From an uncultured Alphaproteobacteria bacterium (GTDB taxonomy: Bacteria; Pseudomonadota; Alphaproteobacteria; UBA3830): DNA of 64,000 nt. The stretch covers positions 1 to 64,000 of the forward strand of contig CALXQQ010000033.1 of NCBI GenBank assembly GCA_944390775.1, given 5' to 3'. The notes under the pieces were generated by a model. It did no database searches. It was given only the letters and a program-made list of their open reading frames with translations, and had not been told where the DNA came from. A program made the position numbers and the translations under genes. Of the stretch, positions 6,997 to 19,490 are shown piece after piece (position 1 is the stretch's first letter; each line of letters opens with the position of its first letter).

Positions 6997-8325
6997 TTAG
7001 CTAGCTCGCAGATTTTCCTCAAGTCTATTTTTGAGAATATCAAGAGGCATGATCTGGCAGATTTTTTTCAATTCCGGACCATCTTCTCTACCGGTGATGG
7101 CCAGCCGTAACGGATGATAAAGCGCTCGTCCTTTTTTGCCGCTCACCTGTGTTAGTTTAGTGATCCAGAGGGAAAAATCAGGATCAAAGGTATCAATCAT
7201 TTGTTGTACGAATTCTTTATCCTGTGGAACAGGTGTTATGTTACCGAACAGCACTTCATGCCATGTAGTAGCATCTGCTATACGATTGATATTTCCTCGA
7301 ATTAGCTCCCAAAAGTCAGCTGATACATGTGACAATCCTAATTGTTGCAGATCTGTCTGAACAACTTCGAATGGTTTATGTGCTATTATCTTGTGACTTA
7401 AAGATCTTACCACTTCCATATCAAATTTGACGGTTGCTAAGCTACGATTACTGAGGGAAAAATTTTCCACCAATTCTTCGATTCCGCAGTTGATATCTGG
7501 TGCATTTGCAGTACCTATTGTTGCGAGAACATTCCAGACTGCTAGAGGTTCGATTCCTTCTTGCTGCATGGACTGCATAGTCAGGGCAGAAGAGCTTCTT
7601 TTGGACAATTCTGAGCCGTCGACGGAACACATCAATGGAACATGTGCGAATTCAGGCAATGTGCCGCCGAGAGCTTGACATATATCCAATTGCACAGCGG
7701 TATTGGTTATATGATCATCGCCTCTGATGATGTGCGTTACTCCCAGTTCAATATCGTCTACAACGGATGCAAAAGTATAAACGAAGCTGCCGTCTGGGCG
7801 AACCAATACAGGATCGCTAATACTGTTAAGCGGAATGTGTTTTTCACCATGAATGAGATCATTCCACTTGATAACTGTTTGATCATTTAAAAGAAAACGC
7901 CAGTATACGGGACGATTTTCTCTTTCGTAGGCGGCGATTTCTTCTGCAGACAATTTCAGCGCTTCTCGATCATACACGGGAGGTCTTCCGCTGGACGACT
8001 GTATTTTTCGCTTTAGAGACAATTCTTCTTTTGTTTCGTAGCATGGATAGACGCGTCCTATTTTTTTGAGATGTTCTAGGGCCAGTGCATATCTATCTAG
8101 GCGTTCTGATTGTCGACAAAATTCGTCCCATTGTATGTGCATCCATTGGAGATCGTCTAGAATCGACTGTTCTGATTCTCGGGTAGAACGTTCTACATCG
8201 GTATCATCCATGCGCAACAAGAACTTTCCGCCTTCTTTTCTGGCGAACAAATAATTTAGCAGCGCAATGCGCATATTTCCAACATGTAATTTTCCCGTAG
8301 GGGATGGAGCGAATCTAACGCGCAT
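6997..8325 (-). CDS. gltX: Glutamyl-tRNA synthetase
   Basis: 442 aa. Charges tRNA-Glu, and possibly tRNA-Gln for later amidation. Class I synthetase: the HIGH-type motif is HVGN (residues 14-17) after FAPSPTG, and the KMSKS-type motif is ELSKR (around residue 238). The start at 8325 is preferred because the conserved MRVRFAPSPTG begins there, with AGGAGAA upstream; the frame is open 27 codons further but runs into rne. It begins 1 nt after the rne stop, so the two are co-transcribed. Alphaproteobacteria often carry two gltX genes; a second copy would be elsewhere. Confidence 0.95.
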   Translation of the reverse strand: MRVRFAPSPTGKLHVGNMRIALLNYLFARKEGGKFLLRMDDTDVERSTRESEQSILDDLQWMHIQWDEFCRQSERLDRYALALEHLKKIGRVYPCYETKEELSLKRKIQSSSGRPPVYDREALKLSAEEIAAYERENRPVYWRFLLNDQTVIKWNDLIHGEKHIPLNSISDPVLVRPDGSFVYTFASVVDDIELGVTHIIRGDDHITNTAVQLDICQALGGTLPEFAHVPLMCSVDGSELSKRSSSALTMQSMQQEGIEPLAVWNVLATIGTANAPDINCGIEELVENFSLSNRSLATVKFDMEVVRSLSHKIIAHKPFEVVQTDLQQLGLSHVSADFWELIRGNINRIADATTWHEVLFGNITPVPQDKEFVQQMIDTFDPDFSLWITKLTQVSGKKGRALYHPLRLAITGREDGPELKKICQIMPLDILKNRLEENLRAS

Positions 8326-8326
8326 T

Positions 8327-10528
8327 CTATTTCTCCTCTGTTTTTTGTAATAATCTATTCCACCAACCTTTCTTTTTTTTAGGTAGCTCTCGCATGGTTG
8401 GATCAACTGTCCAGTATTCTTCGTTTGCGGTTTGCTGGATTAATTGTGTAACAGTCGCTTCTATTTCGGGCTGAAGGGACAGGGACACATCAACCGATCC
8501 TTCCTTTAACTGAGGCACTTTTTTAGGAAAAACCTGTGGAATCTCAGCTGATTGTTCGGAATTTTGTACAGCAGCCTGTTTGCGTTTGTCTGGTCGACGC
8601 CTTTTGGCTTTAGGACGCGGTTTGCGACCATTTTTCGTGCTGTTATCAGCAGACAATGTTTTATTATCTTCGGAACTGCTTTGTGTATCAGATGTTTCCT
8701 CATCTTCTCGCTGATAGGAAATGTTTCCGCTGTCTGTAGGATTGCTCGTGGTGACATGTGCAGCATTATTTTCAGTTGCAGCATTACTGTCAGTAGCAGA
8801 TTTAGTAGGAGCAGATTTCGCCTTTTGAGCTTTGCGTCGATTTTTCTTTGACCGCACAGCGGGAGGTTCTGGTGTAACTGGAATCTCATCATCATGATCC
8901 TCGTCTGCGCCATCATCGGCTCCATTTGCATCTGGGCGAGTGACACGAGCGATCTGCTCTATGACGCACGAATTTACTCCGGCGTTATTATCCGTATTCA
9001 GTATGACTTTTACGTCGTTCCTAACCTCTATTGCATTAAGAAACGAGCGTTTATGATTGAATATGTATACTGCGACAGATGGAGCGACTGTTACTCTGAC
9101 TTCGCGGCAATTTCCATGAGAGCACAGTTCTTCGATTCTGCGCAATATTTGCAGAGCGTTTGATTCTTCGGACCACATTAGGCCGGTGCCTTGGCAATGT
9201 GGGCATATAACCATATTGGCATCTGCTATACTGGCGCGCAGACGTTGACGCGACAGTTCTAGTAAACCAAATGCACTAATATTTCCCACCTGAACTTTTG
9301 CTTTATCATCGCGTAATGCATGTTTCAGACATCGTTCTACCTTGGCATTATCACGACGGTCTTCCATATCGATAAAGTCTATGACTATCAGGCCTCCGAG
9401 ATCACGTAGGCGACATTGACGCGCAATTTCTGCTGCTGCTTCAAGATTGGTTTTCAATGCGGTGCCTGCGACGTTGCGTTCATGAGTAGATTTTCCGGAG
9501 TTTACATCTATTGCAACCAAGGCTTCAGTATTGTTGATAATCAGATAGCCACCGGATGGTAAACTGACACGTGTCGAGTATATTTGATTGATCTGATCGT
9601 TGATTTTGAATTTTGCAAAAAGCGGTACAGATTTATCTTCGTACAGCTTAACCTTTTTGGCATGGCTCGGCATCAGTTTTTTTACGTAATTTTTGGCGAT
9701 TTTGTAGCCAGCTTCTCCTTCTACAAAAACAGATTCCATATCCCGCGAATACATGTCGCGTATGGCGCGTTTTATGACATTTGCTTCTTCGTGTATCAAA
9801 CACGGTGCTGTGGATTGAAGAGTGGTTTCTCGAATTTCATCCCAAAGACGCGTTAGATACTCAAAATCCTTTGTAATTTCCGCTTTTGTATGTCCGATGC
9901 CAGCTGTACGAATTACCGTACTGCCGTTTTCAATATTGAGACTGGATACGATTTTTTTCAGTTTCGCTCTATCTGCGTGATTCACGATTTTGCGAGACAC
10001 GCCGCTGCCCTTTGTCGTATTTGGCATCAGCACGCAATAACGTCCGGCCAGCGATATATAGGTTGTGAGAGCAGCTCCTTTATTGCCGCGTTCTTCTTTT
10101 GTTACCTGAACCAGCATGATCTGTCGTTTTTTGATAACTTCTTGTATTTTATATCTTCTATAAAACTGATATCGAATATTCGACAGTTCTCTGGGATCTA
10201 TCTCCGACATATCTTCATTTGTACCATAACGTGCAGCAATAGCATTTTGTATATAGCTTTCCATTTCGTTTTGATCGCCAACAGGTATTTGAAAATAACT
10301 ATGATGAATTTCGCTGAAACTCAAAAAGCCATGACGATTTCCACCATAATTAACAAACGCTGCCTGCAAAGACGGTTCAACACGAATGATTTTCGCCAGA
10401 TATATATTACCTTTTACTTGCGCTTTAGATGTAGCTTCAAAATCAAATTTTTCTAACCTATCCCCATCTATAACCGCAATACGCACTTCTTCTGTATGCG
10501 CTGAATCGATCAGCATATTCTTTGACAT
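8327..10528 (-). CDS. rne: Ribonuclease E/G family endoribonuclease
   Basis: 733 aa. Single-strand endonuclease that starts mRNA decay and matures rRNA and tRNA. An S1 RNA-binding domain lies at about residues 35-130. Catalytic Asp residues lie in DVNSGK (about 341) and IDFIDMED (about 386), and the Zn-link is CPHCQGTG (about 443), which joins dimers. Residues 530-690 are low-complexity Asp/Glu/Ser/Lys-rich scaffold, as in other RNase E proteins, ending in a conserved-looking tail. ATG 10528 gives 6-nt spacing to GGAG; ATG 10531 and TTG 10540 are alternatives. First gene of rne-gltX. Confidence 0.95.
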   Translation of the reverse strand: MSKNMLIDSAHTEEVRIAVIDGDRLEKFDFEATSKAQVKGNIYLAKIIRVEPSLQAAFVNYGGNRHGFLSFSEIHHSYFQIPVGDQNEMESYIQNAIAARYGTNEDMSEIDPRELSNIRYQFYRRYKIQEVIKKRQIMLVQVTKEERGNKGAALTTYISLAGRYCVLMPNTTKGSGVSRKIVNHADRAKLKKIVSSLNIENGSTVIRTAGIGHTKAEITKDFEYLTRLWDEIRETTLQSTAPCLIHEEANVIKRAIRDMYSRDMESVFVEGEAGYKIAKNYVKKLMPSHAKKVKLYEDKSVPLFAKFKINDQINQIYSTRVSLPSGGYLIINNTEALVAIDVNSGKSTHERNVAGTALKTNLEAAAEIARQCRLRDLGGLIVIDFIDMEDRRDNAKVERCLKHALRDDKAKVQVGNISAFGLLELSRQRLRASIADANMVICPHCQGTGLMWSEESNALQILRRIEELCSHGNCREVRVTVAPSVAVYIFNHKRSFLNAIEVRNDVKVILNTDNNAGVNSCVIEQIARVTRPDANGADDGADEDHDDEIPVTPEPPAVRSKKNRRKAQKAKSAPTKSATDSNAATENNAAHVTTSNPTDSGNISYQREDEETSDTQSSSEDNKTLSADNSTKNGRKPRPKAKRRRPDKRKQAAVQNSEQSAEIPQVFPKKVPQLKEGSVDVSLSLQPEIEATVTQLIQQTANEEYWTVDPTMRELPKKKKGWWNRLLQKTEEK

Positions 10529-10685
10529 CATTTTCTCCAAAATCTGATGAAGTGATAAAAATATGCTTTTCAGTTGTAGTCATATCGAAGACAGTTATAT
10601 AAGACAAAGCCATATTCAAATCACCACTAAAACTATGTTTGGTCCCGGGAGCTTTTCCATGCTTCCACACTCGAACCTAGAGGGT

Positions 10686-10714
10686 AGTATACTGCTATTG
10701 AGTGGGTCTGTAAA
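10686..10714 (-). promoter_or_regulatory. Promoter of rne-gltX
   Basis: Read on the minus strand: TTTACA (10714-10709), a 17-bp spacer and TATACT (10691-10686). The predicted transcript has a leader of about 150 nt before the rne start. Confidence 0.7.
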
Positions 10715-10770
10715 CTATACTTATATACCCGGTTCTGGTTAGTTGATAGAGCATCGAGTTTAGATTATTG

Positions 10771-10799
10771 TTGACTATATACCCTGAAGTGTGTACAAT
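10771..10799 (+). promoter_or_regulatory. Promoter of rpoB-rpoC
   Basis: TTGACT (10771-10776), a 17-bp spacer and TACAAT (10794-10799), close to the sigma70 consensus. The leader to the rpoB start is about 220 nt. Confidence 0.72.
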
Positions 10800-11027
10800 A
10801 CAATTCAGCGTGGTTATAGAGCTATGCATTCGGCGTGTATTCTTTGCGCGCCATAGGGTTGTGAGGTATTATAGCACAAATTTGGATATATTTTTGTGCT
10901 GTTGGTTTCTATTTGCACTTGTTTTTGTGGACATAACAGTATATTCTAGACGGAAGTCTGTCGTTATATTTGCGATACGAAGACTAGGGGTGTTGGGTTA
11001 TCTATTTGTTTACAGAGGTTTTTTAGC

Positions 11028-14000
11028 ATGAGCAGATCGTTTACGGAGCGTAAAAGATTCAGAAAAAATTTTGGCAGAATTCAAGAAGTGGCTAAGCTTC
11101 CAAATCTTATAGAATTACAAAGATCATCATATAACAGTATATTGTATACGCACACCATGGAAGGTTTGCGCGATGATATTGGCTTGCAGGATGCGTTTAA
11201 ATCGAGTTTCCCTATTACTGACAGTTCTGGTAGGGCACAGATGGATTTTTGCGGCTATCATTTGGATGAGCCTAAATACACAGAAGAGGAATGTCGAAAT
11301 CGTGGCATGACTTATGGTGCAGCTTTGCGGGCGACATTCAGACTCATCGTGTGGGATATTGATGCTGACAGCGGCAAAAAAACGGTGAGCGATATCAAAG
11401 AGCAGGATGTATATATATGTGACATGCCTGTTATGACCAACAATGGTACATTTATCATTAACGGTGCTGAGCGAGTTATTGTATCACAGATGCAGAAATC
11501 TCCGGGTGTATTTTTTGATCATGATGGAGGCAAGCCCAGTGCGTCTGGTAAATATTTGTATTCGGCGCATGTTATTCCGTGTCAAGGTATTTGGCTGGAT
11601 TTTGAATTTGACGCGAAAGATTTGTTATACGTACGTATAGATCGTCGACGCAAGATGTTAGCGACGACTTTATTACTTGCGCTGGATTCTGCAGCGATGG
11701 AAGAGCGGCGTAAGCAGGATCCGCAGCGTGTGTTCAAGCCATATGAAATTTATGGTATGGATCGTGGTGAGATTCTGGCGAACTTCTATGAAAATTATGA
11801 TGTGTACAAGCGCGATGATGGTAGTCTTGTCAGGCAGTTTAAGGCAGAGCAATGGAAAGGCATCAAGCTCGATAAAGATTTAATCAATGCGAAGAACGGT
11901 GAAGTTATACTAAAAAGCGGCGAGAAAATCACCTCTCGTACTTTGAAGAAAATACAGGAGATGCAAGTAGAAGAGGTTCTAATTGCAGAAGAGGATCTGT
12001 ATGGCAAATACATTGCATGGGATATAATTGATCCTGACAATGGTATTGTTATTGCTGAGGCCGGAGACGAACTCAACGAGAATTTGGTCAAGCAAATTTT
12101 TGATCATGACAATAGGTTTTCAGTATTGCATATTAGCGCGGATACAGGTGCCTATGTGCGCAATACATTAGCGGTTGATAAGTGCAATACTCGAGAAGAG
12201 GCTTTGTTCGAACTATTCCGCATAATGAGACCGGGAGAGCCACCAACCTTGGACAGTGCTCAGGATGTATTTTTCAACATGTTTTCCAATCCGGAGCGTT
12301 ATGACTTATCGTCAGTGGGACGCGTAAAGGTCAATGCTCGTCTTGGAATTGATGAGCCGGAAAGTCTGGGGATTCTGACTAAAAACGATATCTTAAGAAT
12401 TTTGAAAATTCTGCATCAATTAAAGGATGGTATCGGGGCGATAGATGATATCGATAACTTGGCCAATCGTCGTGTGAGACCGGTTGGTGAATTGGTTGAA
12501 AACCAGTTCCGTGTTGGATTAGCACGCATGGAGCGCATGGTAAGGGAGCGCATGAGTTCCATTGACATTGATAATGCGGTACCGAATGATATTATCAATG
12601 CGAAGCCGGTATTTTTGGCGATTCGTGAATTCTTTTATCTTTCTCAGTTATCTCAGTTTATGGATCAAGTTAATCCGCTAGCCGAGATTACCCATAAGCG
12701 TCGAATTTCTGCTTTAGGTCCGGGTGGATTGACTCGAGACAGAGCAGGATTAGATGTTCGTGACGTACATCCGACTCATTACAGTCGTATTTGTCCTATT
12801 GAGACTCCGGAAGGTCAAAACATTGGTTTGATTAACTCGCTTGCTATTTTTGCGAAGGTCAATCGCTATGGTTTTATCGAAGCTCCTTACAGGAGGGTTG
12901 TCGATGGTAAGGTCACAGACGAGGTGTTGTATCTATCTGCGACAGATGAGCTGGACCATACAATTGCGCAAGCAGATTCGCCTTTGACAACTGATGGACG
13001 TTTGAAAGAGCCATTAGTATCATGCAGAAAAAATGGCGAATTTATAACTGCTCAGAGAGAATCTGTCGATTTTATGGATGTTTCTCCTAAGCAGGTTGTT
13101 TCTGTTGCTGCGTCTCTTATTCCATTTTTGGAAAATGACGATGCTAGTAGGGCGCTCATGGGAGCAAACATGCAAAGACAGGCAGTTCCTCTTTTGAGAT
13201 GTCAAGCTCCATTGGTTGGAACTGGTATGGAATCTGTTGTTGCTCGCGATTCTGGTGTATCTGTCATTGCGCGGAGAGACGGAATTGTGGATCAAGTGGA
13301 CGCAGATCGAATTGTAATGCGTTCTAGCGATGATGAGGTTGGAGTTGGTGTAGACATATACAATTTGCGCAAATATGAGCGTTCAAACCAAAGCACTTGT
13401 GTCAATCAGAAGCCTTTGGTGCGTAAGGGCGATATAGTCAAGGTAGGTGATGTTATTGCGGATGGAGCAGGTACTGAGCTAGGAGAATTGGCTCTTGGTT
13501 GCAATGTGCTTGTTGGGTTCATGTCATGGCATGGTTACACTTACGAGGATGCTATCGTTATATCCGAGCGATTAGTGCAAGATGATTATTTCACCTCTAT
13601 TCACATAGAGGAGTTTGAAATCATGGCGCGAGACACCAAGTTGGGTAACGAAGAAATTACTCGTGATATTCCCAATGTCTCGGATGATGCGTTACGCAAG
13701 TTAGATGATGCAGGTATTGTTCACATTGGAGCGGAAGTGCAAGCAGGAGATATCTTGGTTGGTAAGGTAACTCCTAGGGGCGAAAGCATTATGACTCCGG
13801 AAGAGAAATTGTTGAGAGCGATTTTTGGTGAGCGTGCTGCTGATGTGAAGGATTCATCTCTCAGGGTACCTCCTGGTGTGAAAGGCACTGTAGTTGACGT
13901 CAAGATTTTCTCACGTGTTGGTGTTGAGAAAGATGAGAGAGCCATTGCGATCGAAAGAAGAGAGATAGCTGCATACAAGCAGTATATGGACACTGAGATC

Positions 14001-15206
14001 GGCATTTTCAAGCACAATTATTTCAATCGTTTACGCGATAAACTGATTGGGCAAACGGTTGAGACGGCTCCTGTGGCATGTCCTAGTGCGAGAATTACGG
14101 CGACTTATCTTGATAGTATGGATCAAGAGCAATGGCGTCAAATTGTGGTAAAGAACAAAAACACGATGACCGACATCAACATGTTACACGAGGAATATGC
14201 GGCTATTCTTGCGAAATTCCAGCGTGATTTTGATCGCAAGGTTGAAAAATTGCGTAGGGGTGATGATTTACCTCCGGGTGTACTAAAGATGATCAAGGTT
14301 TATGTTGCGGACAAGCGCAAGTTACAACCTGGAGATAAGCTTGCTGGACGTCATGGTAACAAGGGTATTGTGTCACGTATTGTGCCTGTAGAGGATATGC
14401 CTCATCTTGAAGATGGCACGCCTTTGGATATCATATTGAATCCTCTTGGTGTTACTTCGCGTATGAATGTTGGGCAGATTTTGGAGACTCATTTAGGCTG
14501 GGCATCAAAAGCTTTAGGTAAGAAAGTGCGTGAAGTTTTGGAAAAGGTACAGTCTGATGAGGAATTAATGCAAAACTTGCGAGGACAACTTTCCGAGATT
14601 TACGACAAGAAGCAGGAGAAGTCTGACATCGAAAAAATGTCGGATTTTGAACTGGTTGAACTTGCGACAAATGTTGCGAATGGTATTCCAGTAGCTACTC
14701 CGGTTTTTGATGGAGCTCATGAATCAGACATAGTAAAAGCGTTGGAGAGTTGTGGGCTGGATGGATCTGGACAGGTTACATTGATTGATGGTCGCACGGG
14801 TGAAGCTTTTGATCGTAAAGTAACTGTCGGATGCATTTACATGCTCAAGCTGCATCACATGGTTGATGACAAGATACATGCGCGTTCAATTGGTCCTTAC
14901 AGTTTGATTACTCAGCAGCCTTTGGGAGGAAAATCACAGTTTGGCGGACAACGTTTTGGAGAGATGGAGGTATGGGCATTGCAGGCGTATGGTGCGGCCT
15001 ATACTTTACAAGAGATGTTGACTGTGAAATCGGACGATGTTGTTGGGCGTACCAAGGCTTATGAATCTATCATCAAGGGTGATGACAACATATCTCCGGG
15101 TATCCCAGAGTCATTCAATGTTCTCATGAAAGAGTTGTGTGCATTAGGGTTGAATTTTGAATTTCAGCAAGACAGTGCGGATTCAAGCCCTGATACAGGA
15201 ATATAA
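11028..15206 (+). CDS. rpoB: RNA polymerase beta subunit
   Basis: 1392 aa, a usual length for alphaproteobacteria. Forms the catalytic core with beta'. The rifampicin pocket starts near residue 544 ([16 protein letters not shown]) and keeps the Asp, His and Ser residues of sensitive polymerases. An insertion at about residues 280-360, with two related KNGEVI/DNGIVI-type blocks, is typical of the class. AGAGG lies 9 nt before ATG. It has its own promoter and sits without rplJ-rplL, an altered gene order. rpoC follows 19 nt after the stop. Confidence 0.99.
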   Translation: MSRSFTERKRFRKNFGRIQEVAKLPNLIELQRSSYNSILYTHTMEGLRDDIGLQDAFKSSFPITDSSGRAQMDFCGYHLDEPKYTEEECRNRGMTYGAALRATFRLIVWDIDADSGKKTVSDIKEQDVYICDMPVMTNNGTFIINGAERVIVSQMQKSPGVFFDHDGGKPSASGKYLYSAHVIPCQGIWLDFEFDAKDLLYVRIDRRRKMLATTLLLALDSAAMEERRKQDPQRVFKPYEIYGMDRGEILANFYENYDVYKRDDGSLVRQFKAEQWKGIKLDKDLINAKNGEVILKSGEKITSRTLKKIQEMQVEEVLIAEEDLYGKYIAWDIIDPDNGIVIAEAGDELNENLVKQIFDHDNRFSVLHISADTGAYVRNTLAVDKCNTREEALFELFRIMRPGEPPTLDSAQDVFFNMFSNPERYDLSSVGRVKVNARLGIDEPESLGILTKNDILRILKILHQLKDGIGAIDDIDNLANRRVRPVGELVENQFRVGLARMERMVRERMSSIDIDNAVPNDIINAKPVFLAIREFFYLSQLSQFMDQVNPLAEITHKRRISALGPGGLTRDRAGLDVRDVHPTHYSRICPIETPEGQNIGLINSLAIFAKVNRYGFIEAPYRRVVDGKVTDEVLYLSATDELDHTIAQADSPLTTDGRLKEPLVSCRKNGEFITAQRESVDFMDVSPKQVVSVAASLIPFLENDDASRALMGANMQRQAVPLLRCQAPLVGTGMESVVARDSGVSVIARRDGIVDQVDADRIVMRSSDDEVGVGVDIYNLRKYERSNQSTCVNQKPLVRKGDIVKVGDVIADGAGTELGELALGCNVLVGFMSWHGYTYEDAIVISERLVQDDYFTSIHIEEFEIMARDTKLGNEEITRDIPNVSDDALRKLDDAGIVHIGAEVQAGDILVGKVTPRGESIMTPEEKLLRAIFGERAADVKDSSLRVPPGVKGTVVDVKIFSRVGVEKDERAIAIERREIAAYKQYMDTEIGIFKHNYFNRLRDKLIGQTVETAPVACPSARITATYLDSMDQEQWRQIVVKNKNTMTDINMLHEEYAAILAKFQRDFDRKVEKLRRGDDLPPGVLKMIKVYVADKRKLQPGDKLAGRHGNKGIVSRIVPVEDMPHLEDGTPLDIILNPLGVTSRMNVGQILETHLGWASKALGKKVREVLEKVQSDEELMQNLRGQLSEIYDKKQEKSDIEKMSDFELVELATNVANGIPVATPVFDGAHESDIVKALESCGLDGSGQVTLIDGRTGEAFDRKVTVGCIYMLKLHHMVDDKIHARSIGPYSLITQQPLGGKSQFGGQRFGEMEVWALQAYGAAYTLQEMLTVKSDDVVGRTKAYESIIKGDDNISPGIPESFNVLMKELCALGLNFEFQQDSADSSPDTGI

Positions 15207-15225
15207 GTCATAGGAGAGGGTTACG

Positions 15226-18200
15226 ATGGCGAATCAATTACAGAAGATATTTGGCGAGGTTAGTAATTTAAACAGCTTCGATGCCATAAAGGTATCTATA
15301 TCTAGTCCTGAACGTATAAGATCATGGTCTTTTGGAGAGGTGAAAAAGCCGGAAACGATCAACTACAGAACATTCAAGCCAGAGAGAGATGGTTTATTTT
15401 GTTCTCGTATTTTTGGTCCGGTAAAGGATTATGAATGCTTATGTGGCAAGTATAAGCGCATGAAGTACAGAGGGATAATTTGTGAAAAATGCGGAGTAGA
15501 GGTGACTTTATCGAAAGTGCGCAGAGAGCGCATGGGGCACATAGAGCTTGCATCACCTGTAGCGCACATTTGGTTTACCAAATCGCCTCCCAGTCGTATT
15601 GCATTATTGTTGGACATTACTTCCAGCGAGATGGAAAAGGTACTGTATTTTGAGAGTTACATTGTAATTGATCCGGGTGTGACTCCGCTGAAGCCGATGC
15701 AGATTTTATCTGAGGAGGCCTATTACAATGCGCAAGATGAATATGGCGAAGATGCTTTTTCTGCAGGTATTGGTGCGGAAGCGCTGCGTACTTTGCTAGC
15801 GACTCTTGATTTGAAAACAGAGAAGGAGAAATTACGCGTCGAGCTGAAAACAGTTGTTTCTGATATGAAGCGCAGGCGTTTAGTTAAGCGTTTGAAACTG
15901 ATCGAGGCATTTTTGGATTCCAACACTCGACCGGAATGGATGATTATGGAATGTATTCCTGTTATTCCGCCTGAATTACGTCCGCTGGTTCCGTTGGATG
16001 GAGGTCGTTTTGCGACTTCGGATCTGAATGATCTGTATCGTCGTGTTATTAACCGAAACAATCGTTTGAAGCGACTTTTGGAATTGAAGGCGCCGGACAT
16101 TATCGTTAAAAACGAGAAACGCATGTTGCAAGAAGCGGTTGATGCGTTGTTTGACAATGGTCGCAGAGGAAAGATAGTCACGGGCACGGGCAAGCGTCCG
16201 TTGAAATCGCTGTCTGACATGTTGAAAGGTAAGCATGGTCGTTTCCGTCAAAATTTGCTTGGTAAGCGTGTTGATTATTCCGGACGATCTGTTGTTGTTG
16301 TGGGGCCTGAATTGAAGCTACATCAGTGTGGTTTACCTAAAAAGATGGCGCTTGAGCTATTTCAGCCATTTATCTATTCTCGTTTGGAGCGTTATGGTTT
16401 GACGACTACGCTCAAGGCGGCGAAGCGAATGGTAGAAAAAGGGCGTCCAGAAGTATGGGATATTCTGGAAGAAGTCATCAAAGAGCATCCTGTGTTATTG
16501 AACCGTGCTCCTACGCTACACCGTTTAGGTATTCAGGCATTCGAACCTGTGCTGGTAGAGGGTAAAGCGATAAAGTTACATCCATTGGTATGTACGGCTT
16601 TCAACGCTGACTTCGACGGAGACCAAATGGCGGTGCATGTACCATTATCGTTGGAAGCACAGCTTGAAGCGCGAGTATTGATGTTGTCTACAAACAACAT
16701 ACTCAGTCCTTCGAGCGGAAAGCCGATCATTTTGCCGACGAAAGACATTATTCTTGGTGTGTACTATATTAGTATGGAGAAGGATGGTGAGCCTGGAGAG
16801 GGTATGTCCTTTGCATCTGTTGGTGAAATTGAACATGCTTTGCAGCGCAAACTTGTGACATTACATTCCAAAATCAAAGCGAGATATCGCCAAATTCAGC
16901 ACGATGGTACATATAAAACAATGACTGTGGACACGACTCCTGGTCGTATGATTTTGTCGCAGTTATTACCTCAGCATCCTGATATTGATTTTAGTCTCAT
17001 CAATAAACTACTGACAAACAAAGAGGTTGCGGTTCTGATTGAAAAGATTTACAGGCTATGCGGTCAGAAAACGACAGTAGTTTTCTCGGATCATCTTAAG
17101 GATCTTGGCTATCTTTATTCAACGATATCTGGAATTTCTTATGGTAAAGATGATCTGATTGTTCCGAAAGAGAAGAAGGACATTGTCAATTCCACCAAAA
17201 AAGTTGTTGCTGAGTACGAGCGTCAATATATGGATGGTTTGATCACTGCTGGTGAGCGTTATAACAAGGTCGTTGATGCGTGGGCGATGTGTAGCGACAA
17301 GGTTGCGGAGTCCATGGTGCGAGAACTGTCCAAAGTAGAAGTTGGCAAGCCGAGCAATGCCATGTACATCATGGCTCACTCTGGTGCTAGAGGATCATTG
17401 GCTCAGATGCGTCAGGTTGCTGGTATGCGTGGTTTGATGGCAAAACCGTCTGGTGAAATCATTGAGACACCGATTATTTCCAACTTCAAAGAAGGCTTAT
17501 CGGTGTTGGAATACTTCACCTCGACTCACGGTGCTCGTAAAGGTATGGCGGATACGGCTTTGAAAACATCCAACTCTGGTTATCTGACGAGACGCTTAGT
17601 TGATGTTGCTCAGGATTGTGTGATTGTTCAGGACGATTGTGGTACCAAACGAGGCATTGTCATGCGCGACATTATTTCCGGTGGTGACGTGATTGCTCCT
17701 TTGACTGAGCGTGTTCTAGGTCGTACTCCTGTAGATGATATCGTCGATCCTTCTACGAATGAAGTGATAGTGGCGGCAGGAGAAATTATCGATGAAGCTG
17801 CAGTAAAGAAAATAGAGGTTGCGGGTATCAATGAAATTCGTATTCGTTCGGTACTCACATGCGAATGTAAAAATGGCATATGCGCCACTTGCTATGGTAG
17901 AGACTTGGCAAGGGGACATAAGGTCAACATTGGAGAAGCTGTTGGTGTTATTGCTGCACAATCGATTGGTGAGCCTGGAACTCAGCTGACAATGCGTACA
18001 TTCCACGTTGGTGGTACAGCTCAGAGAGGATCTGAGATGTCGGTGGTTAATGCTTCTTACGATGGTATTGTGTCGCTGCGAAATATGACGACAGTCACAA
18101 ATGGTGAAGGGCGCAAAATCATCATGAAGCGCAACAGTGAAATCGTGCTTTTGGATGGCAGAGGGAAGGAGTATGCTCATTACAAAGTTCCTTACGGTGC

Positions 18201-19422
18201 GCGTTTATATGTCAATGATGGTGAAAGCGTGACAAAGGGAGCGAAATTAGCCGATTGGGATCCATTTACGGCTCCAATTATTTCCGAGCGCGAAGGCTTT
18301 GTATACTATGCAGATTTATTAGAGGGCATTTCGCTGAAGGAATCGCTGGATGAATCGACAGGTGTTGTGACCTATGTTGTATCTGATTGGCGTCAACAAG
18401 CGCGTTATGCAGATTTGAAACCTCGTATTGTGCTTAAGGATGAAAATGGCAATTCCATTTTATTACCTAATGGTCAGGAAATTCGATATTCATTGCCGGC
18501 TGATGCTGTTTTAGCGGTGAAAAACGGAGATCGTGTTCACGTAGGAGATATATTGGCGCGTGTTCCTGTTGTGACGGCGAAGACAAAGGATATTACCGGT
18601 GGTTTGCCACGTGTGTCGGAGTTGTTTGAAGCTCGTATGCCTAAAGAGCCAGCGGTTATCAGCGAATATGATGGTCGCATTGAGTTTGGCAAGGATTACA
18701 AAGGAAAGAGGCGCATTTTGGTACGTCCTGATAATCCGAATATCGAACCTGTTGAGTATTTGGCTCCTCGTTGGCGTCAAATTGCTGTTAAAGAGGGAGA
18801 TTTGGTCGCCAAAGGTGATGTGATCGTTGAAGGAACGCTTGCTCCTCATGATATTTTGCAAGTATTAGGGGTAGAGGCTTTAGCTGCTTATTTGATAAAC
18901 GAAATTCAGGATGTTTATCGTTTGCAAGGTGTGAAAATCAACGACAAACACATCGAAATTATTGTTCGACAAATGTTGCAAAAGGTGAAAGTCACTATGC
19001 CGGGCGATACGACATTCTTAGTTGATGAGCAAGTTGATCGTATGGACTTTGAAGAAGCGAACAGGCGAGTCAGGCAGGAGGGAGGTGTTCCTGCAGAGGC
19101 TGTATCTGTTTTGCAGGGTATAACCAAGGCATCGTTGCAGACGAGATCCTTTATTTCTGCTGCATCGTTCCAGGAGACAACACGTGTTTTGACAGAAGCG
19201 TCTATTACTGGGCGTGTTGATCAGTTGTCTGGATTGAAAGAAAATGTTTTGGTCGGACGATTGATTCCAGCGGGTACCGGATTTATGATGGGCAAGATGC
19301 GCAAAGCCGCATTAATGCGTGATGCGGAGGCTATGAACAGTATGTCTAGTAACCTACTGATCGCGGGTGATGCATCTCAAAGTGCGCAAGAAATGTCCAA
19401 TTTTGAGGAGAAGGGGGCTTGA
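15226..19422 (+). CDS. rpoC: RNA polymerase beta' subunit
   Basis: 1398 aa. Carries the active-site Mg-binding motif NADFDGDQ (about residues 460-467). Zinc site 1 lies near residues 69-88 (CLCGKYK to CEKCG) and zinc site 2 near 878-895 ([11 protein letters not shown]). The trigger-loop region [16 protein letters not shown] is intact. AGGAGAGG precedes ATG. The stop codon TGA is part of a promoter-like TTGACG for the next operon. Confidence 0.99.
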   Translation: MANQLQKIFGEVSNLNSFDAIKVSISSPERIRSWSFGEVKKPETINYRTFKPERDGLFCSRIFGPVKDYECLCGKYKRMKYRGIICEKCGVEVTLSKVRRERMGHIELASPVAHIWFTKSPPSRIALLLDITSSEMEKVLYFESYIVIDPGVTPLKPMQILSEEAYYNAQDEYGEDAFSAGIGAEALRTLLATLDLKTEKEKLRVELKTVVSDMKRRRLVKRLKLIEAFLDSNTRPEWMIMECIPVIPPELRPLVPLDGGRFATSDLNDLYRRVINRNNRLKRLLELKAPDIIVKNEKRMLQEAVDALFDNGRRGKIVTGTGKRPLKSLSDMLKGKHGRFRQNLLGKRVDYSGRSVVVVGPELKLHQCGLPKKMALELFQPFIYSRLERYGLTTTLKAAKRMVEKGRPEVWDILEEVIKEHPVLLNRAPTLHRLGIQAFEPVLVEGKAIKLHPLVCTAFNADFDGDQMAVHVPLSLEAQLEARVLMLSTNNILSPSSGKPIILPTKDIILGVYYISMEKDGEPGEGMSFASVGEIEHALQRKLVTLHSKIKARYRQIQHDGTYKTMTVDTTPGRMILSQLLPQHPDIDFSLINKLLTNKEVAVLIEKIYRLCGQKTTVVFSDHLKDLGYLYSTISGISYGKDDLIVPKEKKDIVNSTKKVVAEYERQYMDGLITAGERYNKVVDAWAMCSDKVAESMVRELSKVEVGKPSNAMYIMAHSGARGSLAQMRQVAGMRGLMAKPSGEIIETPIISNFKEGLSVLEYFTSTHGARKGMADTALKTSNSGYLTRRLVDVAQDCVIVQDDCGTKRGIVMRDIISGGDVIAPLTERVLGRTPVDDIVDPSTNEVIVAAGEIIDEAAVKKIEVAGINEIRIRSVLTCECKNGICATCYGRDLARGHKVNIGEAVGVIAAQSIGEPGTQLTMRTFHVGGTAQRGSEMSVVNASYDGIVSLRNMTTVTNGEGRKIIMKRNSEIVLLDGRGKEYAHYKVPYGARLYVNDGESVTKGAKLADWDPFTAPIISEREGFVYYADLLEGISLKESLDESTGVVTYVVSDWRQQARYADLKPRIVLKDENGNSILLPNGQEIRYSLPADAVLAVKNGDRVHVGDILARVPVVTAKTKDITGGLPRVSELFEARMPKEPAVISEYDGRIEFGKDYKGKRRILVRPDNPNIEPVEYLAPRWRQIAVKEGDLVAKGDVIVEGTLAPHDILQVLGVEALAAYLINEIQDVYRLQGVKINDKHIEIIVRQMLQKVKVTMPGDTTFLVDEQVDRMDFEEANRRVRQEGGVPAEAVSVLQGITKASLQTRSFISAASFQETTRVLTEASITGRVDQLSGLKENVLVGRLIPAGTGFMMGKMRKAALMRDAEAMNSMSSNLLIAGDASQSAQEMSNFEEKGA

Positions 19423-19447
19423 CGATATCAGTGAGTTACTGTAGAAT
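19419..19447 (+). promoter_or_regulatory. Promoter of the str operon, overlapping the rpoC stop
   Basis: TTGACG (19419-19424), a 17-bp spacer and TAGAAT (19442-19447). The -35 element contains the rpoC TGA stop. It would give rpsL-rpsG-fusA-tuf transcription independent of rpoB. Confidence 0.65.
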
Positions 19448-19490
19448 GTCAGCCTTGTAGATGTTGTATTTATGATAGGAAAGGGGCGTT

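Larger units (their letters stand above)
10529..11027. other. Divergent intergenic region between rne and rpoB
   Basis: 499 bp without a credible gene. Open frames here lack ribosome-binding sites and family features. It holds a minus-strand promoter for rne and a plus-strand promoter for rpoB, which leave 5' leaders of about 150 nt and 220 nt. In other bacteria the rne leader is used for autoregulation; nothing here proves that. No tRNA, rRNA or terminator was seen. The rplJ-rplL genes that usually precede rpoB are absent. Confidence 0.7.

Noticed and set aside
8326-8406. 27-codon N-terminal extension of gltX
   Set aside because: It overlaps rne, and the conserved synthetase start with its Shine-Dalgarno lies at 8325.
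10458-10670. Minus-strand 70-aa ORF over the rne start
   Set aside because: Overlaps the rne coding start in another frame, with no ribosome-binding site or recognisable feature.
10768-11031. Plus-strand 87-aa ORF before rpoB
   Set aside because: Starts inside the rpoB promoter, lacks a Shine-Dalgarno and overlaps the rpoB start; probably untranslated leader.
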